A stretch of DNA of 32,860 nt from CAYPNF01 sp964411985. Its GTDB lineage: Bacteria; Verrucomicrobiota; Verrucomicrobiia; Limisphaerales; J093. Shown piece after piece: positions 15,229-24,196 of the stretch. The translations under genes were made by a program, and so were the position numbers. Within the stretch, counting starts at the first letter, position 1; the number at the start of each line of letters is the position of its first letter. The DNA is taken from NCBI GenBank assembly GCA_964411985.1, contig CAYPNF010000078.1:1-32860 (forward strand), written 5' to 3'. The notes under the pieces are model-generated. The model saw only the letters and a program-made list of their open reading frames with translations. It was not told the origin of the DNA and did no database searches.

Positions 15229-16104
15229 ATGAAACTTGTGAACGGTCTGCTGGCCATCTTGGTTGCGGCCAGCGTTTTGCCCATGTCGGCGGGCTCGAGG
15301 CAACTGGTTCTCATCGCTGGCAATCCCAGTCACGGTCCGGGGGATCATGAGCACCGCGCTGGATGTCTCCTGCTGCAGAAGTGCCTGCAGGGTGTTCCTG
15401 GGCTTCAGGTAACCGTGGTCAGCAACGCCTGGCCGAGCGACCTAAAGGTCTTTGAGAACGCGGATGCCGTAGCCATCTATTCCGACGGCGGAGGTGGCCA
15501 TCCGTTCGTTCAAGCCGATCGGTTGAGGACATTGGATGCCCTGGCGAGAAAGGGCGTCGGCATCGGCTGCATCCACTATGCCGTGGAGGTTCCCAAGGAG
15601 AAAGGCGGGAGGGAGTTCCAGGAATGGATCGGCGGGCACTACGAGCACCTTTTTTCGTGCAACCCGATGTGGAGTCCCGAGTTCAAGACATTCCCTGATC
15701 ATCCGATAACCCGCGGAGTTCAGCCGTTCTCGATTCTTGACGAATGGTACATGCACATGAGGTTCCGTCCAGAAATGCAGGGGGTAACGCCCCTCTTGGT
15801 TGCGACTCCCTCGGATAAGGTTCGGAAGGGACCGTACGTTTACCCTCAGGGCCCGTACGATCACATCGTCGCAAGGAGTGGTCAACCGGAGGTCTTGATG
15901 TGGTGTACGGAGCGAAAAGACGGTGGCCGAGGCTTTGGCTTCACCGGTGGTCATTACACCAAGAACTGGGGCAACGAGAGTTTTCGAAAGGTGGTCCTCA
16001 ACGCGCTTCTCTGGATCAGCAAAGTGGAAGTCCCAAAGAATGGGGTGGAGTCCTCGGTCGCGCCGCCAGAGTTGGCGGCCAATCTGGACATGAAGAAGAA
16101 GTAG
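15229..16104 (+). CDS. Exported stand-alone ThuA-domain protein
   Basis: A 291-residue protein with a signal peptide (MKLVNGLLAILVAASVLPMSAGS) followed at once by a ThuA-like domain. It is a paralogue of the C-terminal half of the preceding protein; matching segments include NPSHGPGDHEHRAG, YSDGGGGHPFVQADRL, IHYAVEVPKEKGG, DEWYMHMRF and the GGRGFGFTGGHYTKNWGN block, and even the tails align (VEVPKNGVESSV against VDVPAGGVQSAV). The 17-base spacing and same strand indicate one transcript. The simplest history is a local duplication in which one copy carries DUF1080 and the other does not. Catalytic role unproven; a hydrolase or redox role on 3-keto sugars is the usual proposal. Confidence 0.9.
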   Translation: MKLVNGLLAILVAASVLPMSAGSRQLVLIAGNPSHGPGDHEHRAGCLLLQKCLQGVPGLQVTVVSNAWPSDLKVFENADAVAIYSDGGGGHPFVQADRLRTLDALARKGVGIGCIHYAVEVPKEKGGREFQEWIGGHYEHLFSCNPMWSPEFKTFPDHPITRGVQPFSILDEWYMHMRFRPEMQGVTPLLVATPSDKVRKGPYVYPQGPYDHIVARSGQPEVLMWCTERKDGGRGFGFTGGHYTKNWGNESFRKVVLNALLWISKVEVPKNGVESSVAPPELAANLDMKKK

Positions 16105-16122
16105 AGCGGGCCCTTGGCCGAA

Positions 16123-16878
16123 CTACCAAGCCGCGTAGCATCCTTGGTCATCCCACTTGTTGCTGCCCCGATAGCGCTTCATCTGCTTAATGGGTTTCCA
16201 ACTCACTGAGCCGTCCACCAACCCCACATTCCCACCCACGGCTCCGATTGCCTCCGAGGAGGCACCGTCGGCACTCTCGTTGCCGAAGTCCAGACTCTTG
16301 AGGATCGGCCCCCCACTGCCGTGCGGGGCAAAAGTTTTCTTGTAGCCCGGCGACCAGTCGTTGATGTCGGTGAGCAGGACCAGCATGCCGCTTTCGCTGA
16401 GAGTCTGCGGGGAAATCCAAGTGTTGGTCTCACCTGGCAGCGGGTCCCAAGGTGTCTTGGAATGCCCCCCAAGGTAGTTGTAACCAATGATATAACCGTA
16501 ATCGGGCTCCCCCCATCCCTCCTGTTGATTGAAGGGTTTACCCAGATTCGGGCAGTCCAGGATCTTCCAACTTCCGCCATAGGTGATAATGCTCCTTCGG
16601 GTGTTCGTCGATACGACCGGAATATGCTCATCCGGCGGGACTGGAAAGTCCGACGCACCGCTTGGCAATCGGTCCCTGAAGTCCCCCGCATAGAGATGCG
16701 TGGCGAGCAAGAACTGGCGCATCGCATTCTTACAGTTGGCGCGCCTGGCCTTCTCCTTGGCACCCACCAGCGCGGGGAGCAACATGCCTGCAAGGATGCT
16801 GATGATCGCGATGACTACCAGAAGTTCGATCAGCGTGAAAGCTCTCCGGACGGGCGCATGTTCGTGGAAGCCAATCAT
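16123..16878 (-). CDS. Type II secretion-like pseudopilin (prepilin N-terminal motif)
   Basis: A 251-residue protein with a type III (prepilin) signal: basic leader ending RRA, then FTLIELLVVIAIISILAGM with the conserved Glu at +5 (Glu18) and a hydrophobic helix that serves as membrane anchor. The residue before the cleavage site is Ala13 rather than Gly, as is common in Verrucomicrobia. The rest is a globular domain with EKARRANCKNAMRQ after the helix and GGNVGLVDGSVSWKPI near the end, typical of the large verrucomicrobial/planctomycetal pseudopilin expansions (H-x-DGSV-x-W type). Its ATG overlaps the stop of the propeller gene as ATGA (16875-16878). Genomes of this group carry dozens of such paralogues, most without a known partner. 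Confidence 0.9.
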   Translation of the reverse strand: MIGFHEHAPVRRAFTLIELLVVIAIISILAGMLLPALVGAKEKARRANCKNAMRQFLLATHLYAGDFRDRLPSGASDFPVPPDEHIPVVSTNTRRSIITYGGSWKILDCPNLGKPFNQQEGWGEPDYGYIIGYNYLGGHSKTPWDPLPGETNTWISPQTLSESGMLVLLTDINDWSPGYKKTFAPHGSGGPILKSLDFGNESADGASSEAIGAVGGNVGLVDGSVSWKPIKQMKRYRGSNKWDDQGCYAAW

Positions 16879-18461
16879 GGACTTCCTTCCGTTCTCTGGA
16901 CGCTTTGGTAGAACTTCTTTTCCACCGAAGGATTGAATGGCACCGTTACCCGCAACACTCCGTTTGTCAGGACTGCAGGTTCGGAGACCTTTACCCAGTC
17001 CGTTAGCGGCAGCAAAAGGTTCTCGCTTTCATAGAGCTCGATCCGGCCCGACACCTCTGCATCCATGGGCGTACCATTAGCATTTTCCATGCTCAGTTGG
17101 AGTTGTCCGGATTCTATTCGGACTGATGGCTGAAATCTAACATCGGGAGGAGCCGGAAGTCGCGCATCGAGACTTACCGCTTCCTTAGTGCTGCGGAGAT
17201 AGATCCGTCCGTTGCTCAGGGATGGCGCATTCCAGCATTTGCCATTAATCGCCTGGAATCGTTTGGTTTCCCGATAGGCGGATGGGTCAGGTTGTACTTG
17301 GACTAGCTCCCCATCGTCGCTCAGCACCAACAGCTTCCCATCTACCAGGAGTAGCCCCCCGGGGCCAAATCCGCTCTTGGACCATCTTTCTTCCCCCGTC
17401 ATGAGATCGATGCATTTCAGGGGGGCATATCCGAATTCGCCATGACCGTGGATGGCGTACAAATAGCCATCATGGTGGACCGGGGTGGTCCAATGGTTCT
17501 GCAACTCTTCTCCTGGCTTCTGCCAGAGTTCTTCTACCTGAAGGGTCGTTCCCGGTTTGGTTACGCGGATGGCGGCTGCGCCAATGTTGTAGCCCGCGGA
17601 ACAATAGACGATGTCCCCTGCGACCACTGGGGAGGCTGCAGTGGAAGTCTGGTAGGGAAAAGCATATCGCCAAAGCACCTTACCCGTCTCAGGGACGACG
17701 GATACCAAGCCCGACTGAGCGAAGAAGATGACCTGCCGTACGTTCCCGATCGTGGCCGCAACGGGCGTGGCATGGGTCATCCGATCACTCTGGCCTCCCC
17801 ACACGAGCGCTCCAGTGTCCGCCTTGAAGGCCAAAAGGCACTTTCCGGTGCCGTTTCCGTTGACAAAGACCATTTCGCCTTCCACCAGGGGAGAAGCGGC
17901 GCTTTGCCACGCAATGACTTGGCCGCCATAAAGTTTGGGAAGATCCTTGTCCCAGACAACTTGCCCGTTGGCGGCGTTCAGACAGTAAAGGTGCAGGTAG
18001 CTGGAGAGGACATAGACCTTTCCGCCGAAGAAGACCGGGGTGGATCGCGGACCATCTCCTCCCTTGTTGGTGGAAGTCCCGGTATCTCCCCCTGAGTCGT
18101 ACTTGGAGCTGTCCACGGCTGTGGCCCAGAGTTCCCGCCCGTCCACGGTGGAGAAAGCAACACAGACCTCACGAGCTACGGCGTTGATGGTTCGCTTCAC
18201 CTGGGTGAAAGCCTGATCCTCGTGGATGCTCATGGAACTGAACCCACCGGTGGCTGGTGTTCTCCACAGAACACGCAAACCGCTTGCAGGCCAATCCTGG
18301 AGGATATGCTCCGCAGAGATCCCGTTTCCCTGTGGGCCACGGTATCCCTGCCAGTTCTCTCCTACCAAACCCTGCTCCAGACTCAGAGATATGCCCAGGA
18401 TGAGGCCGATGGACCCCAGCGGAATCCGATCCAGATACCTACTGCTGCTTTTACCAGTCAT
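16875..18461 (-). CDS. Exported PQQ-type beta-propeller protein
   Basis: A 528-residue exported protein. From the ATG at 18461 there is a basic n-region and hydrophobic core (IPLGSIGLILGISLSL), then NWQGYRGPQGNGIS, the standard opening of verrucomicrobial and planctomycetal PQQ-like (BamB-type) propellers. Blades are seen through repeated 'G..LW' and 'A.T.V.G..YV' units: STVDGRELWA, AANGQVVWDKDL, ADTGALVWGG, PETGKVLWRYAF, LMTGEERWSKS. The last ~100 residues are a separate module (RIELYESENLLLPLTDW ... KKFYQSV) like that of the Calx-beta protein. An alternative ATG at 18512 has a better ribosome binding site (AAAGGTG) and would lengthen the leader by 17 residues, so the start is uncertain. It could be a scaffold or a dehydrogenase-like protein; no catalytic residues are assigned. 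Confidence 0.85.
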   Translation of the reverse strand: MTGKSSSRYLDRIPLGSIGLILGISLSLEQGLVGENWQGYRGPQGNGISAEHILQDWPASGLRVLWRTPATGGFSSMSIHEDQAFTQVKRTINAVAREVCVAFSTVDGRELWATAVDSSKYDSGGDTGTSTNKGGDGPRSTPVFFGGKVYVLSSYLHLYCLNAANGQVVWDKDLPKLYGGQVIAWQSAASPLVEGEMVFVNGNGTGKCLLAFKADTGALVWGGQSDRMTHATPVAATIGNVRQVIFFAQSGLVSVVPETGKVLWRYAFPYQTSTAASPVVAGDIVYCSAGYNIGAAAIRVTKPGTTLQVEELWQKPGEELQNHWTTPVHHDGYLYAIHGHGEFGYAPLKCIDLMTGEERWSKSGFGPGGLLLVDGKLLVLSDDGELVQVQPDPSAYRETKRFQAINGKCWNAPSLSNGRIYLRSTKEAVSLDARLPAPPDVRFQPSVRIESGQLQLSMENANGTPMDAEVSGRIELYESENLLLPLTDWVKVSEPAVLTNGVLRVTVPFNPSVEKKFYQSVQRTEGSP

Positions 18462-18625
18462 AGTATAGCTAATTGTCACAGGAGTATAGACTAAGAACGG
18501 GTCTTGCGCCATGGCACCTTTGGACGCACAGGGACCTGTTTTCTACGAACCGCTTGCCTGCACTGCCGAGGATCCGGGGAAGAACCTGACTGGCAGACTC
18601 AAGCGATTTGGGGCAGACTAGTGGA

Positions 18626-21364
18626 ATGGATCTCAAACGAGGCGAGGGTTGGGTGCGCCGTCAAGCGAAAGCTCTGGTTCTGGCGGTACTCCTGGCCTGT
18701 TTTGGACAAGCGACCTGTGCGGTTTTTTACCTGTCACCGAGCGGGTCTGATGACAACCTTGGTTCAGAGGGACAGCCTTTCGGCACCATTGAGCGTGCCG
18801 CTCGGGAGGTGAGGAAGTTGCGGGCTGCTTCTCCTGGAGAAGCGATTACGGTCAATCTTCGGGGCGGACGCTACGAATTGAATCAACCTTGGGTGATCCA
18901 ACCGCAAGACTCGGGAACGCCGGAAGCCCCGGTAGTGTGGCAAGGAGCCCGGGGAGAGACTCCGCTGATTTCGGGAGGCAAGCTCATTCGGGGATGGCAA
19001 AAGCGGGACCGGTTGTGGGTTGCACACGTGCCTTGGGGCCGACCCGACGGCGCGCTGTTCTACCAACTCTTCGTCAAGGGGCAGCGAAGAGTGCGCGCGC
19101 GGACTCCGAACGAGGGAGAGTACTTCTACACGCGGAGCCTGCGGTTGACGCGAGCGACGATTCCTGCCGCGTACGGAATGTCCTATTCGGAGATGGATAT
19201 TCGGCCTGAGATGAGGACCGACGACGTAGCCATTGTGCTTTTCCATAATTGGCTGAATTCCTTCAATCGCATCGATATGCTCGATCCGGAGTCTCGTCGG
19301 GTCCGGTTCCTTCAGTTGGCCGGGGTTTTCTTCCCTGGACCGCAGACGCGTTACTACGTGGAGAACACGCTGGTAGCACTCGACTCACCCGGAGAATGGT
19401 ACTTCGATAAGGCAAAGTCAGAGTTGTACTACTTTCCCATGCCGAACGAGGATTTGGTGTCAGCCGAAGTGATCGCTCCTTTCTTGCCGTCTCCGATGAT
19501 TCGTTTTGACGGCGACCCCAAGGCTGGTCACGCAGTGGAGCATCTCACCTTCCGAAGGCTCCACTTCCAGCACGCGGACGCTGACCTGAGCATGTCCTAC
19601 CGACGCTCAGGGCAGGGGGCGATGGAGCAGCGCGGGGCTTTGACCGCGGTGGGTTTGCGGCATTCCGTCTTTGAGGAATGCGATTTCTCTCAACTGGGTG
19701 AACACGGAATCAGCCTGCTGGCTGGCTGCACGAGTAACCTGATCCGGCAGTGCCATTTTCAGGATCTTGGCGGCGGGGGCGTCTATCTCTCTGGCGACGG
19801 GAATATCGGCAATGATGAGCGATTGCTTACCTCCCACAACCTCGTTGAGAACAACTTCATCCACGATGGAGGTCTCATCTTTCGGGGGGCTTGCGGGGTA
19901 TTCTTGGGCGGGAGTGCGACTCATAATCGGATTCTCCACAACGAGATCTGTGACTTCAGTTGGACTGGGATCCACTTAGGCTGGAGTTGGACGGGCCTTA
20001 AGCCGTCGAACACTCACCACAATGAGGTTGCGTGGAATCACATTCACCATCTTGGCAATGGTGTCCTTAGCGACCTGGCAGGGATCTATACACTCGGTGT
20101 TTCACCCGGAACTACCGTCCATCATAATCTGATCCACGATATCACCCGATTCGAGCGAGTTACGGAGGGTTACGGAGGGTGGGGGATCTACCTGGACGCG
20201 GGCAGTTCTGAGATTCAAGTGGAGTACAATGTCGTCCATGACACGCGTGACGGAGGATTGCATCTTCACTGCGATGCATTTCCCCATGGGAACGTGGTAG
20301 CGAACAACATCTTCGCCTATTCTTCCGCGGCTCAAGTCGTTCGAAACAACGACAAGGAGCCCGAAGGGATTCACGTGATATTTGAGCGAAACATCGTCAT
20401 GAACCGACACCCGATCCTCATGCGTGGCAATTGGGGACCTTCAGCGAGGGTGCAGGTGGATCGCAACTGTTATTGGAGTGAAGAGACCCGATCGCCTAAG
20501 TTCATGGAGGGCGACTTGTCTGGGTGGCAAAAGGCCGGACGTGACTCGAACGGTCTCGTCGCAGATCCGCGATTTCAGGATGCGCGTCGTCGTGATTTTC
20601 GGCTTCGAAGCGGCTCACCTGCCTTCGCAATGGGGATCGAGTCGGTGGATCTTCGCGCTGTCGGGCTTACTGGCTCGAGCGCATGGCGAAGCCTCCCCAC
20701 CCAGGCACAACACCGAAAGCTGGAGCTGGCCAAAGGCGTCCCCGATCTTGGTTTCTCAGAAGATTTTGAGGACTACGAGCCAGGGATGGAACCGGTTGGG
20801 GCTGCCGCCCGCGACCACGGAACGAGCGCGTTGATTAGCACGAACGGGCCTCATTCAGGTCGGCAATGCCTCCAGTTGGTCGATTCCTCCGACGGAGCCT
20901 CCTGGAAACCGCATTGGTCAGTCATGAAGGAGCTTGGCAATGGCCAGATCCGGTTTTCCTGCTGGATCAAGGGTGATGCAGAACATCCTGTTCGTTTTGA
21001 GCTTGAGGGCAGGGATTGGCGCAGCTTCAAGGCAGGTGACCGTTACTGGACCGGACCGCTGCTGAGTTTCCGTGACGATGGTCTGGTTCAGGTGGGATCC
21101 TTGTCAGGGTGGACCACCATCGGCAAATACCCGTTGGGAGTGTGGACGCGGGTGGACTTGGATCTTTCCCCGGGAGGAACAGGGTCGAAAGGTTTTGGAA
21201 TCCGAGTCTCGACTGACAAGGGAGAACAATTCTCCCAGCGCGGCCTGGGTTACGTGCACAAAGCCTTGGGCTCCTGCAACTGGTTTGGGGTATCGGGGAT
21301 GGAGTCTAAAGAAGGCAAATTCCAACTCGACGACGTGCGCCTCGAACCTGTCAGCGTTCGCTGA
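18626..21364 (+). CDS. Large secreted right-handed beta-helix protein
   Basis: A 912-residue secreted protein. The ATG at 18626 (GTGGA just upstream) begins a signal peptide ending CFGQATCA. Mature sequence opens FYLSPSGSDDNLG...QPFGTIERAAREV, a hallmark of secreted parallel beta-helix proteins (DUF1565/polysaccharide-lyase-like). Residues ~330-640 hold the beta-helix rungs, rich in N and H at turns: HSVFEECDFSQLGEHGISL, NLIRQCHFQDLGGGGVYL, HNRILHNEICDFSWTGIHLG, VHHNLIHDI, EYNVVHDTRDGGLHLH. Residues ~710-912 form a jelly-roll-like C-terminal domain (FSEDFEDYEPG, FSCWIKGD, WTRVDLDLSPGG, FQLDDVRLEP), perhaps carbohydrate-binding. Probably acts on or binds an extracellular polysaccharide; substrate unknown. 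It is transcribed divergently from the propeller gene. Confidence 0.88.
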   Translation: MDLKRGEGWVRRQAKALVLAVLLACFGQATCAVFYLSPSGSDDNLGSEGQPFGTIERAAREVRKLRAASPGEAITVNLRGGRYELNQPWVIQPQDSGTPEAPVVWQGARGETPLISGGKLIRGWQKRDRLWVAHVPWGRPDGALFYQLFVKGQRRVRARTPNEGEYFYTRSLRLTRATIPAAYGMSYSEMDIRPEMRTDDVAIVLFHNWLNSFNRIDMLDPESRRVRFLQLAGVFFPGPQTRYYVENTLVALDSPGEWYFDKAKSELYYFPMPNEDLVSAEVIAPFLPSPMIRFDGDPKAGHAVEHLTFRRLHFQHADADLSMSYRRSGQGAMEQRGALTAVGLRHSVFEECDFSQLGEHGISLLAGCTSNLIRQCHFQDLGGGGVYLSGDGNIGNDERLLTSHNLVENNFIHDGGLIFRGACGVFLGGSATHNRILHNEICDFSWTGIHLGWSWTGLKPSNTHHNEVAWNHIHHLGNGVLSDLAGIYTLGVSPGTTVHHNLIHDITRFERVTEGYGGWGIYLDAGSSEIQVEYNVVHDTRDGGLHLHCDAFPHGNVVANNIFAYSSAAQVVRNNDKEPEGIHVIFERNIVMNRHPILMRGNWGPSARVQVDRNCYWSEETRSPKFMEGDLSGWQKAGRDSNGLVADPRFQDARRRDFRLRSGSPAFAMGIESVDLRAVGLTGSSAWRSLPTQAQHRKLELAKGVPDLGFSEDFEDYEPGMEPVGAAARDHGTSALISTNGPHSGRQCLQLVDSSDGASWKPHWSVMKELGNGQIRFSCWIKGDAEHPVRFELEGRDWRSFKAGDRYWTGPLLSFRDDGLVQVGSLSGWTTIGKYPLGVWTRVDLDLSPGGTGSKGFGIRVSTDKGEQFSQRGLGYVHKALGSCNWFGVSGMESKEGKFQLDDVRLEPVSVR

Positions 21365-21431
21365 AAGGGTCGACCAAGTCAGTGGCCGGTGCGACAAGGG
21401 CGACTCGGCTCCTGATGCTAACGGACCTGGA

Positions 21432-23318
21432 TTAGATCGAGATCGCGGTATCGCTGTCAGCGAAGTGGAGATGCTCCAGGATTTGGGCCACGCACTCTGC
21501 CACCGTGCTCTGGTCCGTCTTTAACTCCAAATCGGGCTCGAGCGGAGGTTCGTAGGGCGCCGAGACCCCGGTGAATTCCTTGATCTCGCTGGCTCTGGCT
21601 TTCGCATAGAGCCCCTTGGGGTCTCTTTGTTCACAGAGGGCAACGGGAGCATTGACAAACACCTCGACGAATTGGCCTTCTGGAAGCGCCTTCCGGGCCA
21701 ATGCCCGATCGTCGCGGTACGGCGAGATGAAGGCCGTGATGCAGATGATTCCTGCATCCACCAGGAGTTTAGCGACCTCCCCAACGCGCCGAATGTTCTC
21801 ACGGCGATGCTGGGGGGAGAACGCAAGGTCCGAGCAGAGTCCATGCCGCACGTTGTCCCCGTCCAGCACATAGGCTTGCTTGCCCATGTTGAAGAGTTCC
21901 CTCTCCAGTTCGGTCGCGATGGTTGATTTACCCGAGCCGCTCAATCCTGTCAGCCAGACGACGCAACCCTGATGGCCGTTTCTTCGCGCCCGGTGCACCG
22001 CCGTGACTTTGCCATGACTCCAGTAGAGGTTTTCGGACTTTTGGGACGCATCCGAGGTGCGCCGAGGGTAATTGTTCTCAACAATGATCCCGCCTCCTGC
22101 GACGTCGAAACCGTCCACCACCACGAACCGTCCCGTGGGCACGAGTTCGCTGATGGCATCGAACGCCAGAGGCTTGCGGGTCTTGAGAAATAGTTCACCT
22201 ACTTCGTGGCGCCTGACCTGTGATTCCTCCTCTGGGCGCTCAATCGAGTCGAGCGTGGAGGCGTCGATCACTCGAGCGATTTCGTCGATCTCACACTCCA
22301 CCTCCTGCGTGGCGAGTTTGATCTTGTACTTTCGGCCCTTTCGGAAGGCTTCCCGGCCCAGCCAGAAGATACGGGCTTTGAATCGATTCAATTCGTAGGG
22401 AAGGGCGCTTTCCAGACAGGCCACAGAACCACGCTCGACGAAGATCTGCTCGGTCAAGGTAATGCCAATGCTTTCCCCTGCGGTGGCACTGTTTCGGGAG
22501 AGTGTGTTCCAACTTTCAATCGTCTTGACCGTGCTTGTCTTGTTACCGGGGCAGAACATTAGCCGATCCCCCACGCGCAACGATCCAGTCTCCACTCGGC
22601 CCGCCAGAATTCGACGTTCATCAAAACGATAGACATCCTGGATGGGAAATCGCAGAGGTTGGTTTGCTGGCGGAGGGGCCACCTCGAATTGGTCGAGTGC
22701 CTCGATCACCGTCGGCCCTTTGTACCAGGGCATGTTCGAACTGGTCGAGGCGATGTTGTCCCCATTCTTGGCAGCAATGGGAATAAAAAGCTTAGGCTCA
22801 AGTTCAATGGACTTTAGCCACGCTCGGTACTCCTGCTCCAGTTGCTGGAAACGTTGCTGGCTGTGAGCCACCAAGTCCATCTTGTTGACCAGTACGGCAA
22901 CCTGTCGGATTCCCAATAGGCTCAGAAGGTAACCGTGTCGGCGAGAGTTTTCCTGCACCCCCTCATGCGCGTCGATCAGCAGTAGCGCGGCCTGGGCATT
23001 GGCAGCCCCCGTGACCATGTTCTTCAGGAACTCCTTGTGCCCGGGAGCATCGATGATCACGTACTGCCTTTTGGCTGTGTGAAACCAGATTTGCGCCGTA
23101 TCGATGGTGATGTTCTGATCGCGCTCGGACTGCAAGGCATCCATCAAGTTGGCCCACTCGAACGGAACACCTCGGCGTTCCGCAATGCGCTGGAGTTGCT
23201 GGAGTTTGCCCTCCGGCAGCGATCCAGTGTCATGAAAAAGTCGGCCGACGAAGGTCGACTTGCCGTGGTCGACGTGGCCAACGATGACAATCTTGAGTTG
23301 TTCCAATTGCGAGGTCAT
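21432..23318 (-). CDS. cysNC: Bifunctional sulfate adenylyltransferase subunit 1 / APS kinase
   Basis: A 628-residue fusion of CysN and CysC. The N-terminal ~430 residues are the GTPase subunit of ATP sulfurylase: P-loop GHVDHGKS (14-21), the G2/G3 region ending DAPGHKEF, G4 NKMD, then EF-Tu-like beta-barrel domains (GRVETGSLRVGDRL). The C-terminal ~175 residues are APS kinase: P-loop GLSGSGKST (458-466), DGDNVRHGL, RRENIRRVGEVAKL, FISPYRDDR and KGLYAKARA with the substrate loop intact. So it activates sulfate to APS with CysD, driven by GTP hydrolysis, and can phosphorylate APS to PAPS. Last gene of the sulfur operon, 47 bases after cysD. It is of the NodQ type of fused enzyme and full length. 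Confidence 0.97.
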   Translation of the reverse strand: MTSQLEQLKIVIVGHVDHGKSTFVGRLFHDTGSLPEGKLQQLQRIAERRGVPFEWANLMDALQSERDQNITIDTAQIWFHTAKRQYVIIDAPGHKEFLKNMVTGAANAQAALLLIDAHEGVQENSRRHGYLLSLLGIRQVAVLVNKMDLVAHSQQRFQQLEQEYRAWLKSIELEPKLFIPIAAKNGDNIASTSSNMPWYKGPTVIEALDQFEVAPPPANQPLRFPIQDVYRFDERRILAGRVETGSLRVGDRLMFCPGNKTSTVKTIESWNTLSRNSATAGESIGITLTEQIFVERGSVACLESALPYELNRFKARIFWLGREAFRKGRKYKIKLATQEVECEIDEIARVIDASTLDSIERPEEESQVRRHEVGELFLKTRKPLAFDAISELVPTGRFVVVDGFDVAGGGIIVENNYPRRTSDASQKSENLYWSHGKVTAVHRARRNGHQGCVVWLTGLSGSGKSTIATELERELFNMGKQAYVLDGDNVRHGLCSDLAFSPQHRRENIRRVGEVAKLLVDAGIICITAFISPYRDDRALARKALPEGQFVEVFVNAPVALCEQRDPKGLYAKARASEIKEFTGVSAPYEPPLEPDLELKTDQSTVAECVAQILEHLHFADSDTAISI

Positions 23319-23365
23319 GGGATGGGGGAATCGTGAAGGTGTGCTTCTTTGCGGTCACGGGCGAC

Positions 23366-24178
23366 TTACATGTAGCCGTCCCGTCGCAACTTTTCGAAAG
23401 CGTCTTCGCTCTCTTGGTCTTGCGCGCGGCCAGCTCTCTCCGGTGTCTTGGTGATGCGAAGCTCCTCGATAATCTCCCGCACGGTCCGGGCTTTTGACTT
23501 AATCGGGAAAGTGCACGGAGCACAGCCGATAGAGCGGTAGCGCTCACCTTTTTCGTTCGCGAAATAAAGGGGTATAATGGGAATGTTCTCCCGCTCGATA
23601 TACTCCCAGATGTTGAGCTCGGTCCAGTGGAGCAGAGGGTGAATGCGGATATGAGTCCCAGCCTGATAATCCGTCTTGAACTGATCCCAGAGTTCGGGAG
23701 GCTGATCGGCGACGTTCCATTCCATGTTCTTGTCGCGTGGGCTGAAGTACCGTTCCTTGGCCCTGGTGGGTTCCTCATCGCGGCGTACCCCTACGATCAC
23801 TCCGGTGAAATTGTGTTTTTCCAGCACGGCCTTTAGCGCGTCCTTTTTCAGCGTGCCACAGCATTCCACCCGGGTGGCTTTGCCATTGGGAAAGGTTTGT
23901 CCCTGACTCAAGACCGCTTCGTTCTTGCCAACGACCAGGTCCAGTTTCCATTCGCGCACCAGACGGTCGCGATATTCGATCATGCTGGAGATCTTGTACG
24001 TGGTGTCCACGTGCACCAGAGGAAAGGGGACGTGTCCAAAGAAAGCCTTCCGCGCCAGCCACAAGAGCACACTGGAATCCTTGCCGATGCTCCAAAGCAT
24101 CGCCAGGTTTTCGAACTTGTTGAAGGCTTCGCGCAGGATGTAGATGGATTGGTTTTCCAGAGCGGAGAGAGAGTCCAT
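23366..24178 (-). CDS. cysD: Sulfate adenylyltransferase subunit 2
   Basis: A 270-residue PP-loop enzyme that forms APS from ATP and sulfate together with the CysN GTPase. Motifs: the PP-loop SIGKDSSVLLWLARKAF (30-46), VDTTYKI, a basic RRDEEPTRAKER segment, HPLLHWTELNIWEYIE, and YRSIGCAPCTFPI. The C-terminus ERAGRAQDQ...FEKLRRDGYM is the standard CysD ending. At 270 residues it is shorter than the ~300 of E. coli CysD but typical of many other phyla. It lies 18 bases after cysH, in the same transcript. Confidence 0.97.
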   Translation of the reverse strand: MDSLSALENQSIYILREAFNKFENLAMLWSIGKDSSVLLWLARKAFFGHVPFPLVHVDTTYKISSMIEYRDRLVREWKLDLVVGKNEAVLSQGQTFPNGKATRVECCGTLKKDALKAVLEKHNFTGVIVGVRRDEEPTRAKERYFSPRDKNMEWNVADQPPELWDQFKTDYQAGTHIRIHPLLHWTELNIWEYIERENIPIIPLYFANEKGERYRSIGCAPCTFPIKSKARTVREIIEELRITKTPERAGRAQDQESEDAFEKLRRDGYM

Positions 24179-24196
24179 GGTGTTTACAGCAAGTCG

